From Halovivax asiaticus JCM 14624 (lineage in GTDB: Archaea; Halobacteriota; Halobacteria; Halobacteriales; Natrialbaceae): a stretch of 64,000 nucleotides of DNA. The notes under the pieces are model-generated. The model was given only the letters and a program-made list of their open reading frames with translations. It was not told the DNA's origin and did no database searches. This document shows positions 1 through 7,841 of the stretch, in pieces (the first letter of the stretch is position 1; each line of letters opens with the position of its first letter). A program made the position numbers and the translations under genes. The stretch spans positions 1 to 64,000 of the forward strand of contig NZ_AOIQ01000009.1 of assembly GCF_000337515.1 (NCBI RefSeq). The letters run 5' to 3'.

Positions 1-20
1 GAGATGTGTATAAGAGACAG
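1..20 (+). other. Nextera/Tn5 mosaic-end adapter remnant
   Basis: Bases 2-20 equal the 19-bp Tn5 mosaic end used in Nextera libraries, and the G before it fits the read-2 adapter arm. Translated in the purA frame it gives the well-known artefact peptide MCIRDS, and in another frame MYKRQ. This is not genomic DNA. It marks a contig end. Confidence 0.97.
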
Positions 21-21
21 C

Positions 22-762
22 CTCGACAACGACGAGGAGATCATGTTCGAAGGCGCACAGGGGACGGCGCTCGACATCGATTACGGCGTCTACCCGTACG
101 TCACGTCCTCGAACCCGACCGCCGGCGGGGTCGCCGTCGGCGCCGGCGTCGCCCCCTCGGTCGTCGGCGACGGCGAGGTCGTCGGGATCGTGAAAGCCTA
201 CCTCTCACGAGTTGGAACCGGTCCACTCCCGACCGAACTGGGCGGCGTCGAGGGACAGACGCCGGCGTACGAACCCGGCTCCGCGCCAGACGACGAGGAA
301 GAACTGGCGACCTGGATCCGCGACGAGGGCGGCGAGTACGGCACCGTAACTGGCCGACCCCGCCGCGTCGGCTGGCTCGATATGCCGATGTTGCGCCACG
401 CAGCCCGGACGAGCGGGTTCACCGGGATCGTCGTCAACCACGTCGACACGCTCGCCGGCCTCGACGAGGTCGCGGTCGGTCACACGTACACGATGACGAC
501 CCGCGACGGCGACACCGTCGAACGCGACGTGATGCCGCCCACGACGGAGCAGTGGGGCCGGTGTGAGGCCACCCTCAGGACGTTCGAGGGCTGGCCGGAC
601 GTCGACTGGGACGCCGTCGCAGCCGAAGGCTGGGAGGGCCTGCCGGGGGCTGCGCGGACGTACCTCACCTACATCGAGGACGAACTCGATGTCCCGATCT
701 ATGCCGTCGGCGTCGGCCCCGGCCGGGACCAGACCGTCGTTCGGTCCGATCCGTTCGCCTGA
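22..762 (+). CDS. purA: Adenylosuccinate synthetase, C-terminal part
   Basis: PurA joins IMP and aspartate using GTP to make adenylosuccinate, the first committed step from IMP to AMP in the cytoplasm. The fragment (about 247 genomic codons) begins just before the conserved FEGAQGTALDIDYGVYPYVT stretch. It continues through the TSSNPTAGG and GTGPLPTEL segments and ends with the usual C-terminal region (AVGVGPGRDQT). Family members are roughly 430-460 residues, so about the first 200, including the GTP P-loop, are missing. The loss is caused by the contig edge and adapter, not by a mutation. No pathway genes lie next to it in this window. Confidence 0.93.
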   Translation, partial: LDNDEEIMFEGAQGTALDIDYGVYPYVTSSNPTAGGVAVGAGVAPSVVGDGEVVGIVKAYLSRVGTGPLPTELGGVEGQTPAYEPGSAPDDEEELATWIRDEGGEYGTVTGRPRRVGWLDMPMLRHAARTSGFTGIVVNHVDTLAGLDEVAVGHTYTMTTRDGDTVERDVMPPTTEQWGRCEATLRTFEGWPDVDWDAVAAEGWEGLPGAARTYLTYIEDELDVPIYAVGVGPGRDQTVVRSDPFA

Positions 763-770
763 GCCACGCC

Positions 771-781
771 CTCGTTTTTCC
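771..781 (+). terminator. T-run terminator after purA
   Basis: A run of five T (775-779) lies in GC-rich sequence 13 nt after the purA stop codon. T-rich runs are the usual archaeal termination signal. There is no clear stem before it. Confidence 0.4.
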
Positions 782-909
782 GGGTCGATCCGATCAGTCT
801 GAGTCCTCCGTGGCCGAGAGATATCGATCCGATCGACCGAAATTCACCACGAAACGCTCGCCATCGAGTGGCCTCCCGAGACGTCGGGATACCAACTGAC
901 GGGCCGAAC

Positions 910-2985
910 TCACACGATCGGATACAGCAACCGGCGTTGTTCGTCCGGCAAATACAACCCGTCGTCGAGCAGGACCGGCTGATTGTTGTGGAGGAAGTGC
1001 TGGCTGTACGCGCTCGCCTCGACGTCGTACGAGTAGGCCGCCGGCATGAGGTGGATGCGGGAGTCGTAGTCGGGTCGCCAGTGGGCGCCCACGGGATCGA
1101 CGGAGAACGGGACGACGGTCACTTCGAGGGAGTCCCCAGCGTGCGCCGAGATCGTCTGAATGCCGGTCGGTTTCCACTTCGCCACGTAGCGGTGGGCCCC
1201 GTCACCGACGACGGAGAGCGTCGGATCGAAGTCGACGAGTTGGCTACACTGAGCGGCCGTCGCGACGCTCTGACCGTACAGGAGGAGCGTTCCGAGCCGC
1301 GATCCCGCCCGTCCCTCGTGCACCCGGTCACGGCTGGCGACGGCGACGGCGCCGGCAGTCACGAACGCGTCTGCCACCGATCGTGCCCCGGAACCGTCCA
1401 GTTGAACGACCGTGGGATCGATCCCGGAGAGCGAGTTCGGATCGAGGGGGCCGTCCAGACAGCCGAGACCGTCCGTACACGTGCCGACGTAGTGGAAAAA
1501 CTCGGCGCCGTCGGTGAGCGCTCGGCGAAGTGTGTCCCGCGTCGGCTGGGCGAGCGTCTCGACTGTCGTCGGGACGGTCTCCTCGCGATCGGTGTAGGCC
1601 GCCGCGAGTTCCGCACCGAGCGCAGGGTCGACCGACGGGCCGGTCGCGACCACGACCGACGTTCGTTCGGTTCCGCGTTCGAGCGAGCGGATCCGGTTCT
1701 CGTAGGCCGCAAGCCTGGCCTCGAAGTCGGCCTCCCGATCGACGCTGCCGACAGTTCCGTGCAGTGGCTGCGTGTCGAGCAGCGCCTGGTGAGGTGGCTT
1801 CGACTCGACGGGGGCTGAGGTCCCGTGACCCTGACTCGTCTGGGGCGTGTCGATCGCCGCCAGATCGTAACACAGGTGCGGTAGTGCGGGAGCGTACGAC
1901 GGGTCGGCGGCCATCGTCATCCGGTACGGCCAGCCGGGAAGGATATCGTCGACGGGATCCGCTGGGAGGTCGAGATAGGTGGCGACGCGTCCGGCGAGCG
2001 AGCGATCCCGACAGGGTTCAAGGTCGATACCCGCCTCCGCTAGTTGGGTGTGTTCGGCGAGCGTCGGGGCGTCGGGTTGAATCCAATCGACCAACAGGTC
2101 GAGGAAGAACGTCCGTCTGAGTACCGTGGTGATCCCGGTAGCGAGCGAGGGGTCGGTCGGGATCTGGAACGAGAAGTCGGCCGCCTCGGCGACGAGCCGC
2201 GGGGACCGGTCCGACGTTGGGACGACTCGTGCCCCCAGGAAGTACGCGACCGGGGCGGCGGTGTAGATCGCGTCGATCGTGTCGGGAACGAGCAGGTCGA
2301 GTCCCGTCTCCGGTCGACTTTCACGCACCGACTCGGGAACGACCGTCTCGTCGCCGACGCGTACCAGCGGTGGGTAGGCCCGATGACTCCGGTGGACACG
2401 TGAGGGACCCGTGGTCCTGAGTGCAGCGGACAGATTCGTGATCGCCGTCGCGAGACCGGCCGTCGTCGGTTCGATCGTGAGACGGTTTCGCGGAACCTCG
2501 ACGGTCGACTTGAATCCGATAGTCAGTGGGGTCGGGTGCGGGAAGGTGATCGAGAGTTCGCCGTGGGACCGATTTCGGATCCGCGCCTCACCGTCGAATC
2601 GGATCCGTGTGAATATTTCACAGTCGTACCGGCAGTAGTACTCACCGGCCGGCAATCGGACGGTGACGTCGTCTTCGAATCCGATGTCGAAGTGTTCGCC
2701 CTCGATCGGTTCGTCCCGATTCACGAAGCGGAGCGGGGCGTCACGACGTTCGAGCGCGATCGCGTTCCTGAGATCACATCGCAACTCGGAGACGCGCCCG
2801 GAGAGCGTCGCGTCGATCGGTTCCTCGAACGAGTGGGCCCACGAGAGTTCACTGAATCCGGTGAGGTCACAGGTAAAGACGTTTCCGGCAGTATCCGTCG
2901 CTCGAAGGCTCGTTCCCTGCAGTTCGATATCGACGGGGCTGTCGGACTCGTCGATCAGTCGATCGCTGGCCGCCATCTCGGTCAT
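910..2985 (-). CDS. CHAT-like protein paired with histidine kinase, copy A
   Basis: No named family recognised; 691 residues, no signal peptide or membrane segment. It is paralogous to the protein at 41774-43804. Shared anchors are a TIGF.S.V..PR segment near residue 155, PETGL near 226, a PVAYFLGAR block near 245, LRRTFFLDLLV near 290, and DGAEFFHYVG near 492. Residues about 440-590 resemble a CHAT (caspase/HetF-associated) domain in layout: a His-containing strand, a loop with DG, a VVQLDG strand, an A.AFVTAGAVAV helix-strand, then a G.SVATA helix. The second His of the usual ATHG motif and the catalytic Cys of the LSAC motif are not present, so peptidase activity is doubtful. The start overlaps the kinase stop codon by 4 nt (ATGA), so the two are translationally coupled. 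Possible role: output or partner of the kinase (inference). Confidence 0.85.
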   Translation of the reverse strand: MTEMAASDRLIDESDSPVDIELQGTSLRATDTAGNVFTCDLTGFSELSWAHSFEEPIDATLSGRVSELRCDLRNAIALERRDAPLRFVNRDEPIEGEHFDIGFEDDVTVRLPAGEYYCRYDCEIFTRIRFDGEARIRNRSHGELSITFPHPTPLTIGFKSTVEVPRNRLTIEPTTAGLATAITNLSAALRTTGPSRVHRSHRAYPPLVRVGDETVVPESVRESRPETGLDLLVPDTIDAIYTAAPVAYFLGARVVPTSDRSPRLVAEAADFSFQIPTDPSLATGITTVLRRTFFLDLLVDWIQPDAPTLAEHTQLAEAGIDLEPCRDRSLAGRVATYLDLPADPVDDILPGWPYRMTMAADPSYAPALPHLCYDLAAIDTPQTSQGHGTSAPVESKPPHQALLDTQPLHGTVGSVDREADFEARLAAYENRIRSLERGTERTSVVVATGPSVDPALGAELAAAYTDREETVPTTVETLAQPTRDTLRRALTDGAEFFHYVGTCTDGLGCLDGPLDPNSLSGIDPTVVQLDGSGARSVADAFVTAGAVAVASRDRVHEGRAGSRLGTLLLYGQSVATAAQCSQLVDFDPTLSVVGDGAHRYVAKWKPTGIQTISAHAGDSLEVTVVPFSVDPVGAHWRPDYDSRIHLMPAAYSYDVEASAYSQHFLHNNQPVLLDDGLYLPDEQRRLLYPIV

Positions 2986-4778
2986 GGCGACTCACCGACT
3001 CCAGTGTCGGTCGAATCGAACGACGACTCGTCGGTTTCGGTATCGATCGAATCGGACGATGATTCGCCCGTTTCGGTGTCGGTCAGGTCGAACGACGGCT
3101 CACCGGTGACGAAGTCGAATCGAGCCCCGCCGTCGACCCCGACGCCGACGGTCGCGTCCCAGTCGTGTGCCTCCCGTATCTGGTCGACGATCGCAAGGCC
3201 GAGTCCGGTGTTCTCCTCGGCCGTCGTGTAGCCGGATTCGAAGATCCGCTCGCGGTCTTCGGGTGGAATACCCGGCCCGTCGTCCGCGACGAAGAAGCCG
3301 TCCGGTGTGGAGCCGAGCCGGACCGAGACGGCGGTATCCGCCCCATCGTCCGTCGACGGGTGGTCGTCCGTCGCAGGGTGATTGCCCGTCGCTGGGGATT
3401 CGATGGTCGTCGACTGGCACGTCGAGCCGTGCTCGACACTGTCGTCGACCTTTGGCCGACTGCTCGTGGAACCATGTTCCACACTGTCGTCAGGGCGGGA
3501 ACCGCCCTGACTGCTTGTCGAGCCGTGCTCGACACTGTTTCGAAAGAGGTTCTCGAGAAGTCCCAACAGTTGCCCGGGGTCGGCCTCGACGATGGCGTCG
3601 CCGTCGATCTCGATTTGGGCGTCGGTCGTCGAGACGTTGTCCCAGGCCTCTCTGGCGACGGTTCCGAGGTGGACGGGCTGGACCTCGTCGACGGTATCAC
3701 CGGCCCGCGCGAGCGACAGCAGGTCCTCGATGAGTCGCTCCATTCGGCGGTGTGCCTGTTCGATCGAGCGAAGCTCAGCACAGTCGTGTTCCTCCCGTGC
3801 GAGGTCGAGGTAGCCGGCGGCGACGTTGAGTGGGTTTCGCAGGTCGTGGCTCACCATGCTAGCGAACTGATCGAGGCGCTCGTTCTTTCGTTCGAGTTCT
3901 CGTTCGCGGGCTTTGAGCGCCTCGAGATCGGTGTAGATCAGGTAGCCGCGGGTCACTTCGTCGTCCGATCGCATCGGGACGTTACGGAGCAGAAACGGAC
4001 GCGGTCCATCGACGGTCTGTCTGGTCACTTCGACGTCGGCCCGACGACCGATTTCGCCAGTCGAGTGCGGTTCCGAAACCGAGTCGGTCGCCGACGGGCG
4101 AACGACCGACGAGACGGGTTCGTCGACGACGTCTTCACCGGTAACGCCAAAGACGCTGACGAACGCGGAGTTGACGGCCTGGATCGTCTTGACGCCGTCT
4201 TCGACGCGGTAGGACAGCGCCGCGTCGGGAACGTTCTCGAAGAGTGCCGCGAACTGGTCGCGTTCTCGATCGCGCGCTCGTTCGTACCTGATCCGATCGA
4301 GGGCGCTGGTCGCGATCGAGACGAAGAGTTCACCGAATTCCCGATCGACCTGGGAGAACGCGCCGGGTTCGTGGTGGTGAAATTGCAGGACATCCTCGCC
4401 GAACGGGATCGAGAGGGCCGACCGGTACGGGCCGGTCGGGTTGGCAGCGGCCTCGGTTCGAACGTCGTCGACGACAGTCGTCGTCCCGGACGCGAGCGTG
4501 GCGCCGGCGATACCCCCATCGTCGGCCAGCGGCTCCGTTGGCCGGAGCTGTGTCGTGTAGGCGGCCCGCGGAACGAAGACGTCCGCCTCCACGGTTGCGA
4601 CGATCGCCGCGTCGAAGTCGAGGACGTGCCCATCAGGGGTGACACACCGTTCGTAGAGTTCGTCTGCGGACTCACAGGCATCGATCGAGTCCGCGAGCGT
4701 ACGCAGTCGTGTCACTCGATCGGCCAACCCGGAGTGAGAGACGCCCTCGATCGCTTCCGTCGCAGTTCCGTCCGCCAT
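2982..4778 (-). CDS. GAF-PAS sensor histidine kinase with N-box repeat insert
   Basis: Soluble sensor kinase of 598 residues. Order: GAF about 20-165, PAS about 175-290, a short coiled coil, HisKA with phospho-accepting His311 in SHDLRNP, then HATPase with N box near 410-420, G1 box DDGPGIP at 499 and G2 box near 523. Between the N and G1 boxes is a low-complexity insert in which the N-box peptide SVEHGSTS occurs three times. The C-terminus carries three 12-residue acidic repeats. There is no receiver domain and no adjacent response regulator; the next gene is the CHAT-like protein, overlapping by 4 nt. I chose the ATG at 4778 because a TATA-like box lies about 28 nt upstream. A longer frame to 4844 would run through that box. 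The ligand sensed cannot be read from the sequence. Confidence 0.93.
   Translation of the reverse strand: MADGTATEAIEGVSHSGLADRVTRLRTLADSIDACESADELYERCVTPDGHVLDFDAAIVATVEADVFVPRAAYTTQLRPTEPLADDGGIAGATLASGTTTVVDDVRTEAAANPTGPYRSALSIPFGEDVLQFHHHEPGAFSQVDREFGELFVSIATSALDRIRYERARDRERDQFAALFENVPDAALSYRVEDGVKTIQAVNSAFVSVFGVTGEDVVDEPVSSVVRPSATDSVSEPHSTGEIGRRADVEVTRQTVDGPRPFLLRNVPMRSDDEVTRGYLIYTDLEALKARERELERKNERLDQFASMVSHDLRNPLNVAAGYLDLAREEHDCAELRSIEQAHRRMERLIEDLLSLARAGDTVDEVQPVHLGTVAREAWDNVSTTDAQIEIDGDAIVEADPGQLLGLLENLFRNSVEHGSTSSQGGSRPDDSVEHGSTSSRPKVDDSVEHGSTCQSTTIESPATGNHPATDDHPSTDDGADTAVSVRLGSTPDGFFVADDGPGIPPEDRERIFESGYTTAEENTGLGLAIVDQIREAHDWDATVGVGVDGGARFDFVTGEPSFDLTDTETGESSSDSIDTETDESSFDSTDTGVGESP
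3004..3111 (-). repeat. Three 36-bp tandem repeats in kinase C-terminus
   Basis: Units at 3004-3039, 3040-3075 and 3076-3111 each encode a diverged 12-residue Ser/Asp/Thr/Glu unit (of the form SSDSIDTETDES). The repeats end just before the kinase stop codon and make an acidic tail outside the ATPase domain. Confidence 0.85.
3421..3533 (-). repeat. Triplicated palindromic N-box segment
   Basis: Three 17-nt palindromes sit at 3421-3437, 3466-3482 and 3517-3533, each coding VEHGST. The outer two read GTCGAGC-CGT-GCTCGAC and the middle one GTGGAAC-CAT-GTTCCAC on the + strand. The spacers also form hairpins: 3491-3509 is CAGGGCGG-GAA-CCGCCCTG, and the 3445-3460 spacer is an imperfect stem around TTT. 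Reading frame is kept throughout. Confidence 0.9.
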
Positions 4779-4802
4779 CTGAAGCTGTATTATCGGGGAT
4801 GT

Positions 4803-4812
4803 GTAATAAATA
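4803..4812 (-). promoter_or_regulatory. TATA-like box of the first kinase/CHAT-like operon
   Basis: On the minus strand this reads TTTATTACAC, centred about 28 nt before the ATG at 4778. The spacing fits a leaderless haloarchaeal transcript that would cover both the kinase and the CHAT-like gene. Confidence 0.6.
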
Positions 4813-4961
4813 TCACCCGCGTCCGTTGACGAACGGACTGTCATCAGAACCGAATTGAATCCCGACGGTTCGTGAGTCGACCAGTGATTGGGCCTCGATT
4901 GCTGAACGGAGACACGTGGCGTTCCCGAAACCTTTTGGCCTCCCCCAACCGGATATCAGCC

Positions 4962-5153
4962 ATGAAGGAGTCACTGCTCGACGTTCTCTGCTGTCCGCTC
5001 GACAAACACGACCTCGAACTCGAGGACGCAGTCGGTGACGACGACGTCGAATCCGGGACGCTCGTCTGCACCGAGTGCGGCGAACGGTATCCGATCGAGG
5101 ACGGGATTCCGAACCTCCTGCCACCGGACATGCGAGAAGAGACACCCGCCTGA
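4962..5153 (+). CDS. Trm112-like zinc-binding methyltransferase partner
   Basis: A 63-residue protein starting MKESLLDVLCCPLDKHDL. It has the CP..K beginning, a second cysteine pair (VCTECGERYP), and the IEDGIPNLLP ending typical of the Trm112/UPF0434 family. Trm112 proteins bind and activate several RNA and protein methyltransferases in archaea and eukaryotes. The zinc site here would use CC and C..C. The start at 4962 is supported by a box CCTTTTGG about 27 nt upstream. The next gene begins 12 nt after its stop, so the two probably share a transcript. Confidence 0.85.
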   Translation: MKESLLDVLCCPLDKHDLELEDAVGDDDVESGTLVCTECGERYPIEDGIPNLLPPDMREETPA

Positions 5154-5165
5154 GGTGTCACACAC

Positions 5166-5771
5166 GTGCCCGAGTCGATCAGCGTTTACCTCAACCGGTC
5201 CGGACACGGGACGATCGACGTCGGCCAGTCGACACTCTCGACCGACCGTGCGTTCGAGCTGACCGTCGAAAACCACGGCGACCCGGTTCACCTCTACGTC
5301 AGCCCAGGGTCGACACTCGCCGACACACTCACTGTACAGCGCCCGAATACGTACGTCGAGGCCGACGAGACCGTCACCGTGCCGATTTCGGTCCACGGAC
5401 ACGACGGACCGCTGTCCGGGTCGCTCTCGGTCGAAACGCGATTCGGCGCCAACTCGACGGCGATCGACGTCACGCTGACCGGTGGCGTCGGTGACGACAA
5501 CCGCGTCGATGTCGACGAGCAGCTCGCGACGCCCGCGACAGACGACCGATCGACCGACGGCCCGCTCGATCGCGTTGGTGACGCGATCGGACCCGAAACG
5601 ATCGCGCTGGGTGGGCTCGCCGCCCTCGCGCTACTCGTTGGACTCGCCACAGCAGCCGTCGTCGAGGGGCCGCTCGCCATCCTCGGAATCGGCATGGTTC
5701 TGTCCGGCATCGCGGTCGGGGTCGCACTGCTCGTCCGCGGTGCCAGTCCTCCTGACGATCCACATTCGTAA
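5166..5771 (+). CDS. Haloarchaeal membrane-anchored beta-rich protein
   Basis: 201 residues, GTG start. The first 110 residues look like an immunoglobulin-type beta domain (alternating polar/hydrophobic strands, no cysteines). An acidic linker follows, then two hydrophobic helices at about 145-167 and 172-190, then a short tail. There is no N-terminal signal peptide, so topology is uncertain; the N-domain may be cytoplasmic. It follows the Trm112-like gene closely. I recognise it only as a type common in haloarchaea, with no known function. Confidence 0.75.
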   Translation: MPESISVYLNRSGHGTIDVGQSTLSTDRAFELTVENHGDPVHLYVSPGSTLADTLTVQRPNTYVEADETVTVPISVHGHDGPLSGSLSVETRFGANSTAIDVTLTGGVGDDNRVDVDEQLATPATDDRSTDGPLDRVGDAIGPETIALGGLAALALLVGLATAAVVEGPLAILGIGMVLSGIAVGVALLVRGASPPDDPHS

Positions 5772-5912
5772 CGTCCAGTCTACCCGCCCACCCGTTCGTC
5801 AGCCTAGAACAGTGACATCGCTTCGTGAAGGGACCCTGCAAGTGGTTCACCGATTCTCGTACTGTGGGAATCAGCGAAACCAGTACGCTTCGTCGGCCCC
5901 TCCGATTCCGTA

Positions 5913-6038
5913 ATGTCACTCGCGGAAGTACTGGACGGAGAAGCGCTGACTGGAAAACAGGCGGTTGCGATCTTCTTCGGCTGGCTCGGCCTCGTCGTCC
6001 TGGCGGGACTCTTGCTCGTCGTGAGCCTCCCGTTCTGA
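5913..6038 (+). CDS. Small 41-residue membrane protein
   Basis: ATG at 5913, stop at 6036-6038. The peptide starts with a short amphipathic part (MSLAEVLDGEALTGKQ) followed by one strong transmembrane helix (about residues 17-40, FFGWLGLVVLAGLLLVV). Codon third positions favour G/C as in the neighbours, which argues for a real gene. It sits between the membrane-anchored protein and the F420-type oxidoreductase on the same strand. Function unknown. Confidence 0.6.
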   Translation: MSLAEVLDGEALTGKQAVAIFFGWLGLVVLAGLLLVVSLPF

Positions 6039-6125
6039 TCGACCGGAGTCCTCGTCGGTAGCAACCAGCCGCCCGCGGGGTTCGAACAGCCATCGTTATT
6101 ATCCTCGCCGTTCCGTTCACGGTCG

Positions 6126-7133
6126 ATGCCCGAGCTGGACTGGTTTCTCGACGTCTCCCAGTACGATCGGCCACAGGCGGTCGCCGAGCGCGCCGCCAGC
6201 GCGGAGGAACTCGGCTACCGGACGGTCACGGTGGGCGAGACGACCGGCTGGAACGTCGTCCCGGGGCTCTCGCTGATCGCCGACCGAACCGACGAGATCG
6301 ACATCGGGACGGCGGTGCTGTCGCCGTACGGACGGTCACCGGCGCTGCTGGCCCAGACCGCGCTGACGCTCGCCGACACGTCGGACGGACGATTCCGACT
6401 CGGCCTCGGGCCAAGTTCGCCCGCGATCACCGAGCGCTGGCACGGCCGCTCGTTCGACCGCCCGCTGCGTCGACTCCGCGAGACTGTCGAGCTCGTCCGG
6501 ACGATTTCGACCGAGGGAACCTCGGCCTATCACGGTGACGTGATCGACATCGACGGTCTCTCCTACGAGCGGGGTCTCCCAGAACGCCCACCGGCCATCG
6601 ACCTGGCCACGCTGGGACCAACGGCGACGGAGCTCGCGGGACGATTCGGCGACGGGTGGCTGCCCCAGCTGTTCACCCGCGACGGCCTGGAGACCCGCCT
6701 CGAGGATCTTCGCCGGGGTGCAAACCTGGGTGATCGAACGATCGACGACGTCCGCGTCGCGCCGATCGTCAGGTGCGTCGTCGACGACGATCCCGACCGG
6801 GCCCGATCGCTCGCCCGATCCGCCGTCGCGTTCATGCTCGGCGCGTACGGCCCATTCTACGGCAAGTCCGTCGCCGAACAGGGTTATCCGGACGTCGTCG
6901 AGGCGATCAGAGACGCCTGGACAGAGCGGGACACCGACGCGATGGCGAACGCGTTGCCGGACGACCTGCTCGACGAACTCGCCGCGACGGGGACGCCGGA
7001 CGAGGTTCGCGAGTGGGTGGCCGATTACGCGGCCATCGACGGCGTGGACGCGGTCCAGGTCACGTTTGTCGACGAAATGGACGAGGCGGACAGAGAGCGG
7101 ACGCTCTCGGCGCTTGGAGAACTCGCAGAGTAA
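6126..7133 (+). CDS. F420-dependent luciferase-like oxidoreductase
   Basis: A 335-residue TIM-barrel protein of the luciferase-like monooxygenase (LLM) class, related to F420-dependent methylene-tetrahydromethanopterin reductase. Visible family features are the early DVSQYDRP stretch, the GTAVLSPYGRSP strand, RFRLGLGPSS, and the DGWLPQLFTRDGL region near residue 180. Members in haloarchaea probably use reduced coenzyme F420, but the substrate is unknown. The start follows a TTATTAT box about 27 nt upstream. It stands alone; the next gene is convergent. Specific methylene-H4MPT reductase activity cannot be claimed, because haloarchaea lack methanogenesis. Confidence 0.85.
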   Translation: MPELDWFLDVSQYDRPQAVAERAASAEELGYRTVTVGETTGWNVVPGLSLIADRTDEIDIGTAVLSPYGRSPALLAQTALTLADTSDGRFRLGLGPSSPAITERWHGRSFDRPLRRLRETVELVRTISTEGTSAYHGDVIDIDGLSYERGLPERPPAIDLATLGPTATELAGRFGDGWLPQLFTRDGLETRLEDLRRGANLGDRTIDDVRVAPIVRCVVDDDPDRARSLARSAVAFMLGAYGPFYGKSVAEQGYPDVVEAIRDAWTERDTDAMANALPDDLLDELAATGTPDEVREWVADYAAIDGVDAVQVTFVDEMDEADRERTLSALGELAE

Positions 7134-7151
7134 CGAGTCTGACCGGTCGCC

Positions 7152-7778
7152 TCAGAAGCCGTCGAAGTCGGCGACTGCGTCGTCGCAGTTGGCCGCCCAC
7201 TCGTCGCTCGAAACGGTGTATCGAACGACGTCGACGTGATCGTCGCCAAAGGTGTCCCAGTTGCGAAGCGTTCCCTCTTTCCGCCCGCCGTGGGCCGTCA
7301 CGTATCTCTCGATCGCCCGATTCGATTTCTCGTTGTCGACGTGGGCGGTGACCGCGACCATGTCGAGATCAAGGCGGTCGAACGCCAGTTGCATCATCGC
7401 CGCGGCGCGCTCGCCGGAGTAGCCCCGGCCCCAGAACGGCTTCCGGAGCCAGGTGCCGAGGGTCATCGTCTTGCGGTCCCAGTCGACGGTGAACCCGGCG
7501 ACGCCAGCGAACTCGTCGGCGCCGCCCTCGCTTTCGAGGGGGCGGATCGTGTACGTCGCTCCCTCACCGGACCCATACTGCTCGCCGACGTGCTCGACGA
7601 ACTCGAGCGTCGCCTTCGGCGTCTCGTGGGGCTCCCAGGTAAGATACCGCGTGATTTCCTCGATATCGGGATCGGTGCCGGCGTGGTCGTAGAACTCGAA
7701 GAGGTCGACCGTCTCCGGCGTGACGACGTTCAGCCGGAGCCGATCGGTGTGAATCGTATCGGGGAAGAGGTCGGTCAT
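7152..7778 (-). CDS. GNAT acetyltransferase (RimJ/RimL type)
   Basis: 208 residues starting with the typical TDRLRLNVVTPET segment of RimJ-like acetyltransferases. The acetyl-CoA loop is seen as KPFWGRGYSGERAAAMM, followed by a VDNEKSNRAIERYV helix. It transfers acetyl from acetyl-CoA, possibly to a protein N-terminus or a small amine; the acceptor is unknown. The next gene upstream on the same strand is a clear paralogue (same PFWGRGYSGERA core), so the pair arose by tandem duplication. Confidence 0.9.
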   Translation of the reverse strand: MTDLFPDTIHTDRLRLNVVTPETVDLFEFYDHAGTDPDIEEITRYLTWEPHETPKATLEFVEHVGEQYGSGEGATYTIRPLESEGGADEFAGVAGFTVDWDRKTMTLGTWLRKPFWGRGYSGERAAAMMQLAFDRLDLDMVAVTAHVDNEKSNRAIERYVTAHGGRKEGTLRNWDTFGDDHVDVVRYTVSSDEWAANCDDAVADFDGF

Positions 7779-7841
7779 CGGTCGAACACGTGCGAACGTC
7801 GTTTCTCGACAGACAGAATAAACGTTGGTGTCGACCGTCGG

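Noticed and set aside
6-566. Open frame starting MYKRQ over purA
   Set aside because: Shadow frame of purA; its first codons are adapter and the rest is Arg-rich.
3421-3533. Short regularly spaced palindromes as a possible CRISPR array
   Set aside because: Units are inside a kinase reading frame, too short, and spacers are also palindromic; no cas genes in the window.
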